From: Streptomyces actinomycinicus
GTDB lineage: Bacteria; Actinomycetota; Actinomycetes; Streptomycetales; Streptomycetaceae
Direction: 5' to 3'
DNA length: 64,000 bases
NCBI RefSeq assembly: GCF_016741775.1
Contig: NZ_JAERRK010000005.1
Coordinates: forward strand, 402,972 to 466,971
Shown: positions 1 to 8,592 of the stretch, in pieces
Layout: each line of letters opens with the position of its first letter
Numbering within the stretch: the first letter of the stretch is position 1
Position numbers and translations under genes: made by a program
The notes under the pieces: model-generated
Told to the model about the DNA's origin: nothing
Database searches by the model: none
Seen by the model: the letters and a program-made list of their open reading frames with translations, nothing else

Positions 1-1076
1 TCAACGTGGCGGTGGCCGTGCTGGTGTCCGTCCGTGCGTGGCGGGCACCCGCCCTTGCCTCGCTCCGGGCCACGGCCGCCGCGGCGCTGGTGGCCACGGT
101 CGCCGCGGCCTGTGCTGCCTGGGCGTGGGCGCCGCGCCCGGACATGGCAGGGCGGGTCCGGGTCGCCGTCGTACAGCCGGGTGTCGTGGCCGGGCAGGAC
201 AGCGGTGACAGGCGGTTCGACCGGGAGGAGCAGCTGAGCCGGCGGCTCGCCGGGCAGGGTGTCGACCTGGTGGTGTGGGGCGAGTCCAGCGTCGGCTTCG
301 ACCTGGGCGACCGGCCCGACCTGGCCCGGCGGCTCGCCGCCCTGTCCCGCGAGACCGGCGCCGACGTCCTGGTGAACGTGGACGCCCGTCGCTCCGACCG
401 GCCCGGGATCTACAAGAGTTCGGTGGTGGTCGGCCCGGACGGAGCGACCGGCGACCGGTACGACAAGATGCGGCTGGTCCCGTTCGGCGAGTACATACCC
501 GCCCGTTCGCTGCTCGGCTGGGCCACCTCGGTGGGCCGGGCCGCCGGTGAGGACCGTCACCGCGGCACCGGACAGACGGTGATGAACGTCGGGCACGGGC
601 TGCGGATCGGCCCGCTGATCTGCTTCGAGACCGCGTTCCCCGACATGAGCCGGCATCTCGCCGAGGACGGCGCCGACGTCCTGCTCGGCCAGTCCTCCAC
701 CTCCTCGTTCCAGGGCAGCTGGGCGCCGGAGCAGCACGCCTCGCTGGCCGCGCTGCGGGCCGCGGAGACCGGCCGCCCGATGGTGCACGCCACCCTGACC
801 GGCGTCTCCGCGGTGTACGGCCCCGACGGCGGGCGCCTCGGCCCGTGGCTCGGCACGGACGCGAGCGCCGCCCGCGTGTACGACGTACCGCTGGCGCACG
901 GCAGCACGCCGTACGTCCGCCTCGGCGACTGGCCGGTGCACGGCGCGCTGCTGGTGCTGGCCGCGCTGGGCGTCGCCGAGGGGGTGCGGGCGTTCAGGCT
1001 GCGGCGGGGTGGTCCTGAACCGCTCGTACCACCCGCTCGCACAGCTCATGGGTCGCCAGCGCGTCACGGGCGCTGA
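1..1076 (+). CDS. lnt: Apolipoprotein N-acyltransferase, C-terminal part (cut by window edge)
   Basis: The reading frame is open to the left edge, so the gene starts outside the window; about 356 residues are seen. They carry the periplasm-facing carbon-nitrogen hydrolase domain of Lnt, which transfers an acyl chain to the N-terminal cysteine of lipoproteins. Counting from the GTG at 6, the catalytic triad is E93 (VVWGES), K154 (YDKMRLVPFGEY) and C206 (LICFE), with spacing close to that of E. coli Lnt. The short hydrophobic segment at residues 20-42 would be the last helix before the domain, and another lies near the C terminus. The 3' end overlaps the convergent oxidoreductase gene by 83 bases. 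Confidence 0.9.
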   Translation, partial: NVAVAVLVSVRAWRAPALASLRATAAAALVATVAAACAAWAWAPRPDMAGRVRVAVVQPGVVAGQDSGDRRFDREEQLSRRLAGQGVDLVVWGESSVGFDLGDRPDLARRLAALSRETGADVLVNVDARRSDRPGIYKSSVVVGPDGATGDRYDKMRLVPFGEYIPARSLLGWATSVGRAAGEDRHRGTGQTVMNVGHGLRIGPLICFETAFPDMSRHLAEDGADVLLGQSSTSSFQGSWAPEQHASLAALRAAETGRPMVHATLTGVSAVYGPDGGRLGPWLGTDASAARVYDVPLAHGSTPYVRLGDWPVHGALLVLAALGVAEGVRAFRLRRGGPEPLVPPARTAHGSPARHGR

Positions 1077-1905
1077 GCGGCTTGCCGGCCCGCACGGCGT
1101 CGAGGAAGGCGAGGACCGCCTGCTCGATGCCGCGCTGACGGGCCACCGGCACCCAGTCGCCGCGCCGCCGCACGGTCGGCTGCCCCTTGTGGTCGATCAC
1201 TTCGGCGAGGTTGACCACCTGGCGCTTGGTGTCCTGCCCGGAGACCTCCAGGATCTCCTCGTTGGAGCCGCTGAGCCGGTTCATCACACCGAGCGCGGTG
1301 AAGCCGTCGCCGCCGAGCTGGAGCACGACGTGGTGGAGCAGCCCGTCCTCCACGCGGGCGCGCACGGTCACGTCGTCGACCGGGCCGGGCACCAGGAAGC
1401 GCAGGGTGTCGACGACGTGGATGAAGTCGTCCAGGATCATCGAGCGCGGTTCCTCGGGCAGTCCGATCCGGTTCTTCTGCATGAGGATCAGCTCGCGCGG
1501 GTGGTCCAGGCACTGCGCGTACCCGGGGGCGAGGCGGCGGTTGAAACCGACGGCCAGCGGGACACCGCGCTGCTCGGCGAGGGCCACCAGCCGCTCGGAG
1601 TCGGCGAGTTCGTAGGCGAGCGGCTTGTCCACGTACGTCGGGACGCCGGCCTCCAGCAGCCTGGTGACGATGTCCGGGTGGACGGCGGTGGGGGCGTGCA
1701 CGAAGGCCGCGTCGAGTCCGGCGCCGAGCAGCGAGTCCAGGCTCGTGTGCCGCTGCTCGCGGGGCAGGTGGAGGGTGTCGGCCACCCGGTCCAGCGTGGC
1801 CGGCGTGCGGGTCTGCAGGTGCAGGTCGATCCCCGGCCGTGTGCCGAGCACCGGCAGGTACGCCTTCTGCGCGATGTCCCCGAGTCCGATGCAGCCGACC
1901 TTCAC
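994..1905 (-). CDS. Gfo/Idh/MocA family oxidoreductase
   Basis: A 303-residue NAD(P)-dependent oxidoreductase of the glucose-fructose oxidoreductase family. The N-terminal Rossmann fold has the nucleotide loop GCIGLGDIA at residues 4-12, and the conserved E/D-K-P catalytic motif is seen as DKP at 93-95. The substrate is not evident; the family usually acts on sugars or inositols. The GTG start at 1905 has GAGGGAG just upstream and lies 11 bases after the stop of the flavin monooxygenase gene, so the two probably form one operon under the TetR-type operators at 3107-3146. The 3' end overlaps the convergent lnt gene. Confidence 0.88.
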   Translation of the reverse strand: MKVGCIGLGDIAQKAYLPVLGTRPGIDLHLQTRTPATLDRVADTLHLPREQRHTSLDSLLGAGLDAAFVHAPTAVHPDIVTRLLEAGVPTYVDKPLAYELADSERLVALAEQRGVPLAVGFNRRLAPGYAQCLDHPRELILMQKNRIGLPEEPRSMILDDFIHVVDTLRFLVPGPVDDVTVRARVEDGLLHHVVLQLGGDGFTALGVMNRLSGSNEEILEVSGQDTKRQVVNLAEVIDHKGQPTVRRRGDWVPVARQRGIEQAVLAFLDAVRAGKPLSARDALATHELCERVVRAVQDHPAAA

Positions 1906-1916
1906 GTGCGCTCCCT

Positions 1917-3092
1917 CTACCGCTGGCCTGCGTGTTCCCTGCCGGAAGCATACGGGGGCCGCCAGTCGGCGATGCCGTCGAAGCCACGCAGGAAGAGCGC
2001 CGGTCCGGCCTTCGAGAGGACGGCGACGGCGGTGTCGCGTACGACGACGGCGGCGCGGTTGCCCGCCATGTTCAGGCGGGCGACCCGGACGGCCCGGCGG
2101 GCGACGGCGGTCGTCCGCGGCAGGCGGGCGGCGGAGTAGGCGGACGGTTCGGCGGCGTGGTGCGCGAGGACGACCGCGTCCTCGATGGCCTGGTTGCCGC
2201 CCTGCCCGAGAGTCGGGGGCATGGCGTGGGCGGCGTCGCCGAGGAGGACGGTGCGGCCCGAGTGGTGGGCGGGCAGCGGCCGGTCGATGTGGTGGACGTC
2301 GTGCCGGAGCACGTCCTCGGGGCGGGCGGCGGCGAGGACGGCGGGGATCGGGTCGTGCCAGTCGCCGAAGCGGCGCAGGAGTTCGGCCTTCTCGTCGTCC
2401 GGCGCCCGCTCCCCCGCCGGTGCCACGGCCGCGGCATAGGCGTAGACGCGGCTGTCCTTGAGGGGGTGCGTGCCCCAGATGCGCCCCAGCCCCCAGGTCT
2501 CGTGCGAGGCGAACTCCGCGCCGGGCACCGGGATCAGCACCCGCCAGGTGGTGAATCCCGCATAGGCCGGTCCGGGGTGGGACGGGAACAGTGCGCCCCG
2601 GACCCGTGAGTTGATGCCGTCCGCGCCGACCACCAGCTCCGCCTCCAGCTCCTCGTCCCCGGCGGTCACCCGGGCGGGGCGGGCGCGGTCGCCGGGATCG
2701 GCCAGGGCCGCGGTGGCTCCGGTGCGGACGGCGCCGGGCGGCAGCAGGGCGGCGAGCCGGTCCAGGAGGGTGGCCCGGGGCAGCAGCACCAGCGGGCCGC
2801 CGAAGCGGGCGGCGGCGGCCTCGGCGTCGGCCCGGGACAGCCAGCGCCCGCGCGGGGTGCGCAGTCCCCCGTCGCCCTGCCAGGCGGCGAGGTCGCGGAT
2901 CTCGTCGCCGACGCCGATGACGTCCAGGGCGCGCAGGGCGTTCGGGGCGAGTGAGATGGCCGCGCCGACGGGCTCCAGGGAGGGAGCGCGCTCCAGCACG
3001 GTCACGGTCCAGCCCCGCTGGTGCAGCGCCGCCGCCGCGGTCAGACCTCCGATACCGCCGCCGATGACGATCACACGCTCCGACCGTGCCAT
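1917..3092 (-). CDS. FAD-dependent monooxygenase (PHBH/UbiH type)
   Basis: A 391-residue flavoprotein hydroxylase of the p-hydroxybenzoate hydroxylase type, which uses NAD(P)H and oxygen to hydroxylate aromatic or cyclic substrates. Visible landmarks are the FAD dinucleotide loop GGGIGG at residues 11-16, the ADGINSRVR segment at 157-165 (family DG motif), and the FAD-ribityl GD motif GDAAHAMPP at 285-293. The ATG at 3092 has a strong AAGGAGG site. It is divergent from a TetR gene across a 74-base gap holding two palindromes, so repression by that TetR, with a substrate-like ligand as inducer, is likely. The substrate cannot be read from sequence. Confidence 0.9.
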   Translation of the reverse strand: MARSERVIVIGGGIGGLTAAAALHQRGWTVTVLERAPSLEPVGAAISLAPNALRALDVIGVGDEIRDLAAWQGDGGLRTPRGRWLSRADAEAAAARFGGPLVLLPRATLLDRLAALLPPGAVRTGATAALADPGDRARPARVTAGDEELEAELVVGADGINSRVRGALFPSHPGPAYAGFTTWRVLIPVPGAEFASHETWGLGRIWGTHPLKDSRVYAYAAAVAPAGERAPDDEKAELLRRFGDWHDPIPAVLAAARPEDVLRHDVHHIDRPLPAHHSGRTVLLGDAAHAMPPTLGQGGNQAIEDAVVLAHHAAEPSAYSAARLPRTTAVARRAVRVARLNMAGNRAAVVVRDTAVAVLSKAGPALFLRGFDGIADWRPPYASGREHAGQR

Positions 3093-3106
3093 GACCCCTC
3101 CTTCGA

Positions 3107-3146
3107 ACTACATCTGTAGTGAGGACGACGTTACTACAGTCGTAGT
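3107..3146. promoter_or_regulatory. Twin TetR-type operators
   Basis: Two palindromes of the same form, ACTAC-N4-GTAGT, lie at 3107-3120 and 3133-3146, with centres 26 bases apart, in the gap between the divergent monooxygenase and TetR genes. The identical arms and central position strongly suggest that the TetR protein encoded at 3167 binds here and controls both directions. Confidence 0.8.
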
Positions 3147-3166
3147 GAGGTGGGTAGGGTCAGCTC

Positions 3167-3757
3167 ATGCCCGCAGTCACGCCCGGCCCCTCCCGCGCCG
3201 ATCTCGTCGCCGACACCGCCCTCGCCCTGCTCGCCGAGCGCGGCATGCGCGGCCTCACCCACCGGGCGGTGGACGAGGCGGCCGGACTGGCGCAGGGTTC
3301 GACGTCGAACGTGGCGCGCACCCGGCAGGCCCTGCTGGAACTGGCGGTACGACGGCACGCCGAGCGCGAGGCGCGGGTGCTGGCGGTGGAGGGGATGCCG
3401 GACCCGAGCGGCGGACTCGACGCGCTGGCCGAGGGCCTGGCGCTCGCGGTCCACCGGTCCCTCACCGACAACCGCGACCTGTTGATCGCCCGCTACGAAC
3501 TCGCCCTGGAAGCCACGCGCCGCCCCGAGCTGCGCGCCTTCTACGACCGCACCGGCGCCGTCTTCAGGGAGCAGCTGGCCGCCCTGCTCACCGCGGCCGG
3601 CTCCGCCGATCCGGACCGCCACGTCCTGTCCCTGGTCGCCTGGGCGGACGGGCTGATGTTCTCGTGCGCGGCGGGGTCCTTCGGCGCATGGACACCGGGC
3701 CCGGACGAGATCCGCACGGGCCTGCGGGAACTGCTGACCGCACTGCTGGGCCGGTGA
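3167..3757 (+). CDS. TetR family transcriptional regulator
   Basis: A 196-residue repressor-like protein. The N-terminal helix-turn-helix domain is at about residues 8-55 (RADLVADTALALLAERG then THRAVDEAAGLAQGSTSN), and the rest is an all-helical ligand-binding domain of normal TetR length. The ATG at 3167 follows a GAGGTGGG-type site. It is divergent from the monooxygenase/oxidoreductase operon, with twin palindromic operators between, so local autoregulation and control of that operon is the simplest reading. A strong hairpin follows the stop. Confidence 0.88.
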   Translation: MPAVTPGPSRADLVADTALALLAERGMRGLTHRAVDEAAGLAQGSTSNVARTRQALLELAVRRHAEREARVLAVEGMPDPSGGLDALAEGLALAVHRSLTDNRDLLIARYELALEATRRPELRAFYDRTGAVFREQLAALLTAAGSADPDRHVLSLVAWADGLMFSCAAGSFGAWTPGPDEIRTGLRELLTALLGR

Positions 3758-3759
3758 CG

Positions 3760-3786
3760 GCTCCGGACGGAGAACCCGTCCGGAGC
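3760..3786 (+). terminator. Hairpin after TetR gene
   Basis: Perfect 11-bp inverted repeat (3760-3770 and 3776-3786) with a 5-base loop, starting 3 bases after the tetR stop. There is no T-tract, as is usual in Streptomyces. Confidence 0.75.
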
Positions 3787-4076
3787 GGGAGCGGCCGACC
3801 GGACGACCGGTCCGGTGAGAGAACTGCTCGCCGGCCTGCTGGGCGATGAGCGCTCCGGGCGGAAGACCGGTCCGGTGTGATCTTCGGTGAGGAAGGCCTC
3901 GCCCGACGGCCTGATCACCCCGGCCGGCAACGAGACGGCGGACGGCTGCACGGGCGGCTGGTTCGTCACCCTCGGCGCCGCGCAACCCCTCGCAAGGGGC
4001 ACGAGATCACCCGTGCGGGGTCACATCGTCCGCTCCCTGCTGCCGAACGGGGCGGCGACCCAGCAGAGTTGCGTGG
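3787..4076. other. Gene-free spacer with a degenerate copy of the tetR 3' end
   Basis: I see no convincing gene here. Bases about 3818-3848 resemble the last 30 bases of the tetR gene (3728-3757; GAACTGCT ... CTGCTGGGC shared). The string GACCGGTCCGGTG occurs twice, near 3804 and 3864. This looks like a decayed local duplication. Confidence 0.4.
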
Positions 4077-4547
4077 GTGCATCGAACGACGACCACCGCA
4101 GCGCTCCTGGTCACCGTGGCCGTCTCGGCCCTCTCCGGCTGCGTGACGGTGCAGCGCCCGGCGGTACCGGAACCGCAGCCGGACAGCGCGCCCTCCCAGC
4201 CGACGGCGCCCCGTCCGGAGGGCGGCGCGCAGCCCCGCGTGGTGCAGGCACCCGTCCGGGAGGCGCTGGAGATGGCCGTCCCGTCCCGGCGGCCGGGGCC
4301 GTCCACGCCGTCCGCCCGGCACCGGCCCCCGGCCACGCCGGAGGCCACCCACCGCCGGCCGGCCCCGGCCGAGGCTCCACGCCCGGCCCCACGCCCCGGC
4401 CCCACCGGGCGGCCGGTCACCGACACCCCCGGCCCGGTCCCGGCGGTACCGGGCGCCCCGGACGTGTGCGCCCTGGGCAGGACGTACGGCGGCTGGCACC
4501 AGGACAGCCCCGAGGCGCGGATCTGCGCCCAGGCGTACGGGCGGTGA
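4077..4547 (+). CDS. Small proline-rich lipoprotein, unknown function
   Basis: A 156-residue exported protein of no recognised family. The GTG start gives a short basic N terminus, a hydrophobic stretch and a lipobox LSGC ending at residue 21, so it should be lipid-anchored at the outer face of the membrane. Residues 25-125 are a low-complexity Pro/Ala/Arg linker. The last 30 residues (DVCALGRTYGGWH ... ICAQAYGR) form a compact motif with two cysteines that could pair. It stands alone between a TetR gene and a TPR-like gene on the other strand. No strong ribosome site is visible. Confidence 0.65.
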   Translation: MHRTTTTAALLVTVAVSALSGCVTVQRPAVPEPQPDSAPSQPTAPRPEGGAQPRVVQAPVREALEMAVPSRRPGPSTPSARHRPPATPEATHRRPAPAEAPRPAPRPGPTGRPVTDTPGPVPAVPGAPDVCALGRTYGGWHQDSPEARICAQAYGR

Positions 4548-4584
4548 TACGGGCGGTGACCCGTGCCCGGAACCCGCGGAGCGG

Positions 4585-5097
4585 CTACCGCTGGCGGGGC
4601 GGCCCCCAGCCCTCGCCCTGCGGGGTGCCGTCCTCCCCCAGCCGGAGTTCCAGACGGCTGATCGCGGACCGGACCCCGTCGCCGTAGCCGTCGTCGGCCA
4701 GGGCGACCGCTGCCGTGCGCGCCCGGCGCAGATGGCTGCGAGCCGCCTCGGCCCGGCCCAGCTTCACGTAGTCGGCGGCCAGGTTGAGGTGCAGGGAGGG
4801 GAAGAAGCCCCGGAGGCCCGAGGGGTCGCCGTCCGCGCGGCCGTCGGTCAGTTCCTCCGCCGCCGACAAGGCCCGCAGGTCCCAGGCGAGTTCGTCCGCC
4901 GGGTCGTCCTGGGTGTCGGCCAGGTAGTGGGCGAGGGTGCAGCGGTGCAGCGGGTCGCCGCTCTCGCCGATCTCCGCCCACAGGTCCAGGAAGCGACTGC
5001 GGGCCTCCTCGCGGTCGCCGCCGTGGTGCAGCATCACGACCTGCCCGATCCGCGTCAGAACGGCATCCGGTGCCGCCTGCTCCTGTCGCTCCGCCAC
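4585..5097 (-). CDS. TPR-like cytosolic protein, unknown function
   Basis: A 170-residue acidic helical protein whose segments around residues 20-55, 56-105 and 100-130 look like tetratricopeptide repeats (for example LHLNLAADYVKLGRAEAARSHL). No catalytic motif is seen. The GTG at 5097 has a good GGAGGGCACC site. Proteins of this sort, about 170 residues and found singly, are common in Streptomyces and have no assigned role. It is probably monocistronic. The spacer downstream of ung next to it has a 27-bp tandem repeat. Confidence 0.75.
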   Translation of the reverse strand: MAERQEQAAPDAVLTRIGQVVMLHHGGDREEARSRFLDLWAEIGESGDPLHRCTLAHYLADTQDDPADELAWDLRALSAAEELTDGRADGDPSGLRGFFPSLHLNLAADYVKLGRAEAARSHLRRARTAAVALADDGYGDGVRSAISRLELRLGEDGTPQGEGWGPPRQR

Positions 5098-5172
5098 GGT
5101 GCCCTCCGGGCCGTCGTTGGGTGTCCGTTCCCGACGCTAGCCGGGAGCGTCGGGATTCCCGGTCAGGCGGCG

Positions 5173-5224
5173 CCGGTGTGCGGTGCGGCGGGACCGGCCC
5201 CGGTGTGCGGTGCGGCGGGACCGG
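5173..5224. repeat. Tandem 27-bp repeat, two copies
   Basis: An exact 25-base word occurs at 5173-5197 and again at 5200-5224 (period 27), in the 164-base spacer between the TPR-like gene start and the ung stop. It is very G-rich on the + strand. Confidence 0.7.
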
Positions 5225-5261
5225 CGGCGGGCGTCCGCGCCGGTCCCGCTGCGCGCACGCG

Positions 5262-5945
5262 TCAGCCCAGGTTCGGGATCCGCCAGTCCACCGGGTCGTG
5301 GCCCTGGGCGGCGATCGCCTCGTTGATCTGCGTGAACGGCCGGGAGCCGAAGAACTTCTTCGCGGACAGCGGCGAGGGGTGCGCGCCCTTGACCACTACG
5401 TGCCGGGTCTCGTCGATCAGCGGGAGCTTCTTCTGGGCGTAGTTGCCCCACAGGACGAAGACGGCCGGGTCGGGGCGGGAGGCCACCGCGCGGATGACGG
5501 CGTCGGTGAACTTCTCCCAGCCCTTGCCCTTGTGCGAGTTGGCCTCGCCGGACCGGACCGTGAGGACCGCGTTGAGCAGCAGGACGCCCTGCCGGGCCCA
5601 CGGCATCAGATAGCCGTTGTCCGGGACGGGCAGGCCCAGCTCCTCCTGCATCTCCTTGTAGATGTTCCGCAGGGAGGGCGGGGTCTTCACCCCGGGACGG
5701 ACCGAGAAGCACAGGCCGTGGCCCTGGCCCTCGCCGTGGTACGGGTCCTGGCCCAGGACGAGGACCTTCACCTGCTCGTACGGCGTCGCGTCCAGCGCGG
5801 CGAAGACCTCCTCGCGCGGCGGGTAGACGGGACCCTTCGCCCGCTCCTCCTCGACGAACTCGGTCAGCTCCTTGAAGTAGGGCTGCTGCAGCTCGTCGCC
5901 CAGAACCCCGCGCCAGGACTCGGGCAGCATGGCGATGTCGGTCAC
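5262..5945 (-). CDS. ung: Uracil-DNA glycosylase, family 1
   Basis: A 227-residue enzyme that removes uracil from DNA as the first step of base excision repair. The water-activating motif GQDPYHG is at residues 65-71, with the catalytic aspartate in it, and the second signature HPSPLS is at 189-194, containing the catalytic histidine. Length and motif spacing are normal for bacterial Ung. The ATG at 5945 gives an N terminus (MTDIAMLPESW) typical of the family. It appears to be transcribed alone, between a TPR-like gene and an orphan substrate-binding protein gene. Confidence 0.97.
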   Translation of the reverse strand: MTDIAMLPESWRGVLGDELQQPYFKELTEFVEEERAKGPVYPPREEVFAALDATPYEQVKVLVLGQDPYHGEGQGHGLCFSVRPGVKTPPSLRNIYKEMQEELGLPVPDNGYLMPWARQGVLLLNAVLTVRSGEANSHKGKGWEKFTDAVIRAVASRPDPAVFVLWGNYAQKKLPLIDETRHVVVKGAHPSPLSAKKFFGSRPFTQINEAIAAQGHDPVDWRIPNLG

Positions 5946-6043
5946 GTCAACGTCCTCACGATGTCAATCAGCTACGGCCTGCGGTCACTTCCAGCATTCA
6001 GAACCTACAGGCGACCACTGACAATCGCTGCCGCGAGGGCGGC

Positions 6044-7621
6044 TCACCAGCTGGTCTTGCGGTGCAGCGCCCACATCGTCATGATCGTCGACGGGTCCAG
6101 GGCCTGCTCGCCGCCGGAGATGTCGTCGCTGGCCGCGACGAACTGCCGGCCCTGCCACAACGGGATCAGCCGGGCGTCGTCGACCATGATCTGCTGGGCC
6201 TCCTCCATGTCCTTGACGGTCTTGGCCCGGTCGCTCTCCGCGCGCGAGTGGGGCACCAGCCGCTCGGTGATGTCCTTGGACGGGTACGGCGTGCCGAGCG
6301 CGTTGTGTTCGCCGACGAACGGGGCGATGAAGTTGTCCGCGTCCGGGAAGTCCGGGAACCAGCCGCGGCCGAACACCGGGTACTCGCCCTTCTGGAAGCC
6401 GACGACATAGGTCTTCCAGGGGCGGCTCTTGAGGGTGACGGTGAACAGGCCGGAGTCCTCCAGCTGCCGCTTCAGCTCCTTGAACATCAGGGCCGTCTCG
6501 GAGCCGTAGCGGTCGGTGGTGTACCAGAGGGTGAGCGGAACCCGCTGGGTGATGCCCGCGCCGGAGAGGATCTTGCGGGCCTTGGCGACGCTCGGGTTCC
6601 CGAAGTCGTCGAAGAAGTCGGTGGTGTGCCCGGTCAGGCCCTTGGGGACCATCGAGTACAGCGGGTCGACGGTGTCCTTGTAGACGTTGTGCGCGATCGC
6701 GCCCCGGTCCACGATCTGGGCGACCGCCTTGCGCACGGCGGGCTGCCTGGCCCAGGAGTCCTTGGGGTTGAACACCAGGTAGCTGATGTCGGTGCCGGTG
6801 CCGTCGACCAGCTGCAGGTCCTCGGTGCCGTGCTGCTGCAGGGCGAGGATGTCGTCGGCGGCGAGGCCACGGTAGGTGACGTCGATCTGCTTGTCCCGCA
6901 GCGCCTTGACCATGCTGGCGGAGTCCTGGAAGTAGCGGATGGTCACCGCGCTGTTCTGCCGGTTCGCGAAGCCCTCGTAGTTGCCGTTGCCGACCAGGAC
7001 GGCCTGCTTGCCGTCCTCGTAGGACTCGAGCTTGTAGGGGCCGGAGCCGTAGACCTTGGTGTCCTTGCGCAGCGAGTTCGCGGGGTAGTCGTCCGGGTCG
7101 ACGATCGACATGGCGGGGGTGGCGAGGACGAACGGGAAGGTGGCGTCCGGCTTGTTCAGGTGGAAGACGATGTCGCGATCGCCGGAGATCTCGACGCGGT
7201 CGAGGCTGCCGAGCAGCCCGGCCGGCCCGCCGGCGGCGTTGATCTTGCGGATGCGGTCGATGGAGTGCCGGACGGCCTCGGCGGTCAGCGGGTCGCCGTC
7301 GGCGAACTTCATGCCGGCGCGCAGCTTGCAGTGGTAGGTGCGGCTGCTGGAGTCGGTGAAGGAGCAGCTCTCGGCGGCGTCGGGCTGGGGGGTGGTGGCG
7401 CCGTTGGGGTAGGCGAGGAGCGTCTGGAAGATGTTCCGGTACAGCTCCCAGGAGCCGTCGTAGGCGCCGGCCGGGTCGAGAGTGCTGGGTGCGCTGGTGG
7501 TGCCCACGACGATCGGACCCTGGCTGTCGGGATCACTGTCGGACAGCAGACTGCATCCGGCCACCAGCGATATGGACGCGATCGCCGCGACTCTCCGCAG
7601 GAATCGGTTCCGGTTGAACAC
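6044..7621 (-). CDS. ABC transporter substrate-binding lipoprotein (peptide/nickel family 5)
   Basis: A 525-residue extracytoplasmic solute-binding protein (SBP_bac_5, DppA/OppA-like). I start it at the GTG at 7621, 27 codons inside the longest frame, because GAGGAG lies 7-8 bases upstream and the product then begins with a lipoprotein signal whose lipobox LVAGC ends at residue 23. Mature features such as TLDPAGAYDGSW and ADGDPLTAEAVRHSIDRI match the family. No permease or ATPase genes are adjacent, so it must use a transporter encoded elsewhere. The ligand is not predictable beyond an oligopeptide-like solute. Confidence 0.9.
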   Translation of the reverse strand: MFNRNRFLRRVAAIASISLVAGCSLLSDSDPDSQGPIVVGTTSAPSTLDPAGAYDGSWELYRNIFQTLLAYPNGATTPQPDAAESCSFTDSSSRTYHCKLRAGMKFADGDPLTAEAVRHSIDRIRKINAAGGPAGLLGSLDRVEISGDRDIVFHLNKPDATFPFVLATPAMSIVDPDDYPANSLRKDTKVYGSGPYKLESYEDGKQAVLVGNGNYEGFANRQNSAVTIRYFQDSASMVKALRDKQIDVTYRGLAADDILALQQHGTEDLQLVDGTGTDISYLVFNPKDSWARQPAVRKAVAQIVDRGAIAHNVYKDTVDPLYSMVPKGLTGHTTDFFDDFGNPSVAKARKILSGAGITQRVPLTLWYTTDRYGSETALMFKELKRQLEDSGLFTVTLKSRPWKTYVVGFQKGEYPVFGRGWFPDFPDADNFIAPFVGEHNALGTPYPSKDITERLVPHSRAESDRAKTVKDMEEAQQIMVDDARLIPLWQGRQFVAASDDISGGEQALDPSTIMTMWALHRKTSW

Positions 7622-7766
7622 GCGCACGCTCCTCGATCTGCCATACCAAGGGTCGGCAGACCATACCGCAGCGCTCGAGCCCGTGAACCTCCCCGGAAAC
7701 ATGACTTCTTGATCGATTTCGCGATGACGACGTTGTCATTCCGCTGAGCGGGTCCGGGACGGTGTT

Positions 7767-7800
7767 CCGGGCGCCGATCTGTCCGAAAATCGGCGCCCGG
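7767..7800 (-). terminator. Strong hairpin after SDR gene
   Basis: A perfect 12-bp inverted repeat (7767-7778 and 7789-7800) with a 10-base loop, lying 10 bases past the stop of the minus-strand SDR gene. It would separate that gene from the substrate-binding protein gene further along. Confidence 0.8.
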
Positions 7801-7809
7801 ACGAGATGC

Positions 7810-8571
7810 TCAGCCCACGCCGGCGTTGAGGAAGATGCCGCCGTCGACGACGAGCGTCTGGCCGGTGATCCAGTCGGACTGGCCGGAGGTGAGGAACGCG
7901 GCGGCGCCACCGATGTCGGAGGGCACGCCGAGCCGGGCGAGCGGGTAGGCGGAGGCCGCCTCCTCCTCGCGGCCCTCGTACAGGGCCTGGGCGAACTTGG
8001 TCTTGACCACGGCGGGGGCGATGGCGTTGACCCGTACCTTCGGCGCGAACTCGTGCGCCAGCTGCTGGGTCAGGTTGATCATCGCGGCCTTGCTCACGCC
8101 GTAGGCGCCGATGAACGGCGAGGGCGCGAGGCCCGCGATCGAGGCGATGTTGACGATCGCGCCGCCGTTGTCCTTCTGCCAGGCGTGCCAGGTCTTCTGC
8201 GCGAAGCCCAGCGCGGAGATCACGTTGGTCTCGAAGACCTTGCGGGCGACGTCGAGGTCGAGGTCGGCGATGGGGCCGAACACGGGGTTGGTGCCCGCGT
8301 TGTTGACCAGGAAGTCCACCCGGCCGAAGGCCTCCATGGTGCGCTCGACGGCCTCGGTCTGGTGGCCGAGGTCGTGCGCCTTGCCGGCGACGCCGATGAC
8401 CCGTTCGGCGCCGAGCTTCTCGACGGCCTCCTTCAGGGCCTCTTCGTTGCGGCCGGTGATGCACACGCGGTCGCCGCGGGCCACCAGTGCCTCGGCGACG
8501 CCGTAGCCGATGCCGCGGCTCGCGCCGGTGACGAGGGCGACCCGGCCGGACAGCTCGGGGAGTTCGGTCAT
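7810..8571 (-). CDS. SDR family oxidoreductase
   Basis: A 253-residue classical short-chain dehydrogenase. The cofactor loop TGASRGIG is at residues 15-22, NNAG at 90-93, and the catalytic Ser144, Tyr157 and Lys161 are in place. The C-terminal DGG segment is normal. It is encoded 21 bases after the FabG-like gene, in the same direction, and ends at a strong hairpin, so the pair is one operon. The substrate is unknown; the pairing suggests acyl or ketone reduction. The related S. coelicolor genes are annotated as 3-oxoacyl-ACP reductases (recollection). Confidence 0.9.
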   Translation of the reverse strand: MTELPELSGRVALVTGASRGIGYGVAEALVARGDRVCITGRNEEALKEAVEKLGAERVIGVAGKAHDLGHQTEAVERTMEAFGRVDFLVNNAGTNPVFGPIADLDLDVARKVFETNVISALGFAQKTWHAWQKDNGGAIVNIASIAGLAPSPFIGAYGVSKAAMINLTQQLAHEFAPKVRVNAIAPAVVKTKFAQALYEGREEEAASAYPLARLGVPSDIGGAAAFLTSGQSDWITGQTLVVDGGIFLNAGVG

Positions 8572-8592
8572 GTCAGTGCTACCTCTGCATCC

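Noticed and set aside
1009..2139. Long + strand frame opposite the oxidoreductase and monooxygenase genes
   Set aside because: It is antisense to two well-supported genes, has no family features and arises from high third-position GC.
3877..4146. Small + strand frames between tetR and the lipoprotein gene
   Set aside because: No ribosome site, no family match and overlap with decayed repeats.
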